Assembly (NCBI GenBank): GCA_036785705.1
Contig: JAWUZG010000032.1
Span: forward strand, 14,960,001 to 15,024,000
Origin: Acanthornis magna
Taxonomy: Eukaryota; Chordata; Aves; Passeriformes; Acanthizidae
Direction: 5' to 3'
Length of the DNA: 64,000 bases
Shown: piece after piece, positions 60,735 to 64,000 of the stretch
Numbering within the stretch: position 1 is the first letter of the stretch
Layout of the letters: each line of letters begins with the position of its first letter
Translations under genes and position numbers: made by a program
Notes under the pieces: model-generated
Seen by the model: the letters and a program-made list of their open reading frames with translations, nothing else
Database searches by the model: none
What the model was told of the DNA's origin: nothing

Positions 60735-63700
60735 CAAATGTAACTTAATGCAGCCTTAGAAGAATACTTTTTCTGAAGGTTTTGATTATTTTCTTTCTAA
60801 ATTCCCATGGTTTTCACTTGGTAAGTTTCTTGACACCAACTGCATGGTTTAGTAAAATCATCGGAGGATCATTATAGGTGTAAAACACATGACAATGTAT
60901 CAAGGAAGTGAGAGAGTGGGCTTGATTCTGCAATCCATATCGATCCAAATATCTGTTCCAAACTTTATTCATCTGGATCACATTTACTGAGAAGAAACCA
61001 GAAGTGGGAGGCAGTATATTATGGTCAGTTTATCAAATGTGTGTGATGGAATAGGGAAAGACCTGTACTTGGCTTCTTTGAAGCATTTCCTCGGGATTCT
61101 CTATCTGTCCTGCCCTTGAAGACAGAGCTGAAGTATCCTACTGTGGGAGACCTCTCTTCCAAGAATTGGACAATATGTACCTGCAGGGGTTAAGTCTGCT
61201 AGCCTGTCCACTAGCCTTCCCTCCCTGTGTGGAAATCGTGTGTTGCCACAGCCATTTTTGCCAAGGAGATACCCCAATCAGTGGACAGTGAGTAGAGCAG
61301 GAGCTATTGTCTTTCATACAATGAGTGGGGGACCAACTGGGTGTCACTGTGCCTGCTGCTCCCACAACGGGAGTGGATTTGTAACACACTGAGGTCTCCA
61401 ACCACCCCTGATGCCCCACTGAGTGTATAAAGCTCCTCACCTAGTTGAAAAGCCCAGTGTATGTACCTGCACGTTCTACTCTGGCAACATATTGAGAAAG
61501 CTACTGTTCTTCCTTCATGCAGAGAAATACTCTCTATCCCTTCCCACTATAGTGGCAGGCACAGTCAGATTCCACACATTAAACAATGAGTAGTTTTGCT
61601 ATTTTGTTTTCTTTGAATTTTAAATTTTTTTAAAAAATCAACTGTTGCTGATCACAAATACAGCAAAACACCAGTGTCTTAGTCACAAAAGAGAAAGGAT
61701 ACAATCACTTGGCTAGGGCTGTTTGCCATCTCAAGGGCCATGATAAATGGGAGTTACTTCAAGAGAAGGAAAAAACCCCATTGTATCTCTCATACTCTTA
61801 CTGCTCCCTCAAACGTTTACATTCACTTTTTGAGTGTATTTCCCCCCTCTTTATTAGACCACAGTGCCAGAACTCCCACCTAACACCTCTGGCCACTATG
61901 AGACCTGGTCCAACAAACCAGTCATAAAAGAAATATGAATATAACCAAAACTGGTTCCTTGGGCAACAAAAAAAGAGCAAATAGTGATGCAACACACTGC
62001 ACATTTTTTTAAAACTCTTTTTGGAGTAAGCCTATTTTTTCCCATTCAGTTATACTTCAAATCTGACACACTATACAGGAACATTTATCAATGAATTTCA
62101 TAATCCTTGTGACAGAATTTACCACTAAGTTGCTGCTGTTGTTACAGCTGCAGGAAGACTAGGGGCCTTGATCCAAAACTCAAAAGTAAAAAAGATGTGG
62201 GAACTCAATACTAGAAATTATGTGGGAACCTCAGCCATGCAGAAGATCCAAAGGGGGAGAAGGTCATCTGTTTACCTCTGTTTGTGCCTTTCCAGAAGAG
62301 TTGGAGGGACACTCCAGTCAGAACAACAGGTCAGAGAGCCTGGCATTTTCAACTGATGTGAGTTTGACCTGGGAATAAATACCTTGGCAGGCCATTTATT
62401 TCAGCAGTAAATTAAGGTTTCTAAAGCAAGTATTCCTGGCTGCTCAAGAGGTGGATCCAACCTGTACTGAGCTGAGCAGATGGGTGTACTGCAATTCTCA
62501 GCAAAGGCCGGGTATTGATCCCAGCTACTTGGACCTTCAAGCACCAGGGAAAGACCTGAGTGGTACAGATGCTCAGGCAGCAGATGTGGTTGTAGGGGAA
62601 ATGTGATCACATTCACTGAGGTTATTGACAGTTGTTATGACCACTGTATTTTTAATGTGACCATCCATCTTCATTTTTCCTCATGCATCAGTAATGTTGT
62701 CTGACAACCTTATCTCATTCTTGCCAGTAAAAGCAACTCTGCCTAATCCTTCTGCTAGAGATTGTAAAGTAGTAACAAGGGCCAGGTCCAAGCAGCTGGG
62801 GTAGTCCAAAGTGGGTGTGATGTCTCCATTTGCTTTGCTCCTACTCTCTTTTGGTTCCAGGGTCTCTGTATAAGTGGTAGCTTGCTCTGGGCCTCAACTA
62901 TGGAACAAACCAAACCATTTTCTGCAAAAATCAGCCAAAACACAGAGGAAAGAATGGCTCATGCTGAGGTCCTCTTCCCCTGGAGTGGCAGTGGGGATGT
63001 GAGCCTGTCTCTACCAACAGAGATCTGGCAGAGATCCCCAGAACAGCTTGGACATGTCCTCTAAAAACAGCCAGCCATGTGAACTGGCATAGTTGAGAAG
63101 AGAGAATAACTTAGCCTGACACCTGGGCAAAGTCTGTTCTCTCCACTGATCTGGTGTGAAATGAAAGGGTTTTGCTAATGGTGGAGAGGACCAGCAACAG
63201 CGTATGTGTATGATTAAGATAACTGTCTCTGACATCAAATGCAAGGGAACTCTGTTCCCTCTCTTCCAGCACTGGGAGTTAATAAGCAAAAGCATCTTGG
63301 TTCTTGTCCCTCCTCCTTTCCCTATACCCTCCTCAGGATTGGCTGCCAGCAGGTAGCAGTACCCCACACTATGCCATTACTAGCAAATTAAAGGGACCAT
63401 CCTCAGGCACTGAGGGCAGGAAAAGACAGGTCTCAAGCTCTTCTTATACTCTTCGGAAGAAAGAGGGTGGAAAACTTGCATTTCCTTATTTTAACAATAT
63501 GTAAAAGCAGAAAAATCCTTTCTCCTTGAGCCCTAAATAACAGAAATTTTGGGTAAAACGTCATAGTCCAATGAAGCTGGGCAGCATATAGAGGCAGGTC
63601 CTCAGCCCTGCAGCCTCAAGATTTACACTTCCAAGTAACTTGTTGAAAGATATGATGGTGGCCTCACAAAAAAGGACTTTTTTTTGGCAATATTTACTTT

Positions 63701-64000
63701 GCCTCTGTGCCATGGTTTGGAGATGTCAGGACTATGCACACATATCTTGAATTTTAGCTTTTTGTTGCATACTACAATGTAAGAAGTGAGATCAATGCAC
63801 ATTAGCTTAGTTTCTGCAGTGATTCCTGAGATGCATAAACAGACAAACTGTGAGTGTGTCAGCTGTGTTTGCTTAAGGATGTTAAACACAGTTCCGTTTC
63901 TAAGGACAGACATATCTTTTGTTCATCTTTTCTTCTGTCTTCTTGTAGGTGCTTGGCTATTCTGGAATGGTTTAAACTATGTGAAGAAAAAGAAAATAAA

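Larger units (their letters stand above)
53141..64000. other. intergenic region, no gene seen
   Basis: About 11 kb to the window end. Open frames are all under about 140 codons and without recognised motifs. It contains a compound GT/GA repeat, a poly(T) run and a short hairpin. The last 40 bases include a pyrimidine tract ending in TAG|GTGCTT, which looks like a splice acceptor but has no partner in view. Confidence 0.5.

Noticed and set aside
63920..63951. Pyrimidine tract and TAG|G resembling a plus-strand splice acceptor at the window end
   Set aside because: No partner donor, no coding continuation before the window ends.
1..64000. CRISPR arrays, operons, phage, tRNA or rRNA genes
   Set aside because: No regularly spaced direct repeats, no packed ORFs with ribosome sites and no recognisable RNA gene. 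The window is vertebrate nuclear DNA.

Overview
The window is vertebrate nuclear DNA, almost certainly from a bird. The evidence is several CR1 LINE copies ending in the ATTCTATG-type 3' repeat, a low overall repeat load, long introns with GT/AG boundaries, a CpG-island promoter, and one identifiable gene that reads as CEP162 (QN1/KIAA1009). The species cannot be fixed from the sequence alone. I found no bacterial or phage operon, no CRISPR array and no confident tRNA or rRNA gene.

Positions 1 to about 17,500, minus strand: the 5' part of CEP162. Six coding exons can be chained (15630-15571, 10930-10792, 4790-4641, 1940-1788, 1530-1350, 376-327). Every junction is AG/GT and the codon phase is conserved throughout. 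They encode about the first 244 residues, and the rest of the gene lies beyond position 1. A non-coding first exon sits in the GC-rich island at about 17,270-17,830. That island holds an RFX X-box (the usual element of ciliary-gene promoters), two CACGTG E-boxes, a CCAAT box, a GC-rich tandem repeat and a CTCF-like core. A CR1 copy lies in intron 3 in the same orientation as the gene.

Positions about 17,830-64,000: intergenic sequence with no convincing protein-coding gene. The open frames are short, unconserved in appearance and mostly overlap one another in several frames. What can be supported is three CR1 copies (33,840-34,106 minus; 47,040-47,888 plus, carrying an internal GAAAT microsatellite; 53,038-53,140 plus), simple repeats and homopolymers, and a few short tandem duplications and hairpins. 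In human, CEP162 and TBX18 are neighbours on 6q14.3 separated by a large gene-poor interval on the CEP162 promoter side. This stretch is therefore plausibly part of the equivalent desert, which is inference from synteny. One segment (48.6-49.5 kb) has clustered CpGs and several developmental transcription-factor cores and is the best enhancer candidate by eye.

No exciting new system is visible. The most useful observations are the ciliary promoter architecture of CEP162, a short upstream ORF in its leader, a possible poison exon in intron 6, a perfect 14-bp hairpin in intron 2 and a Y-RNA-like hairpin at 45.9 kb.
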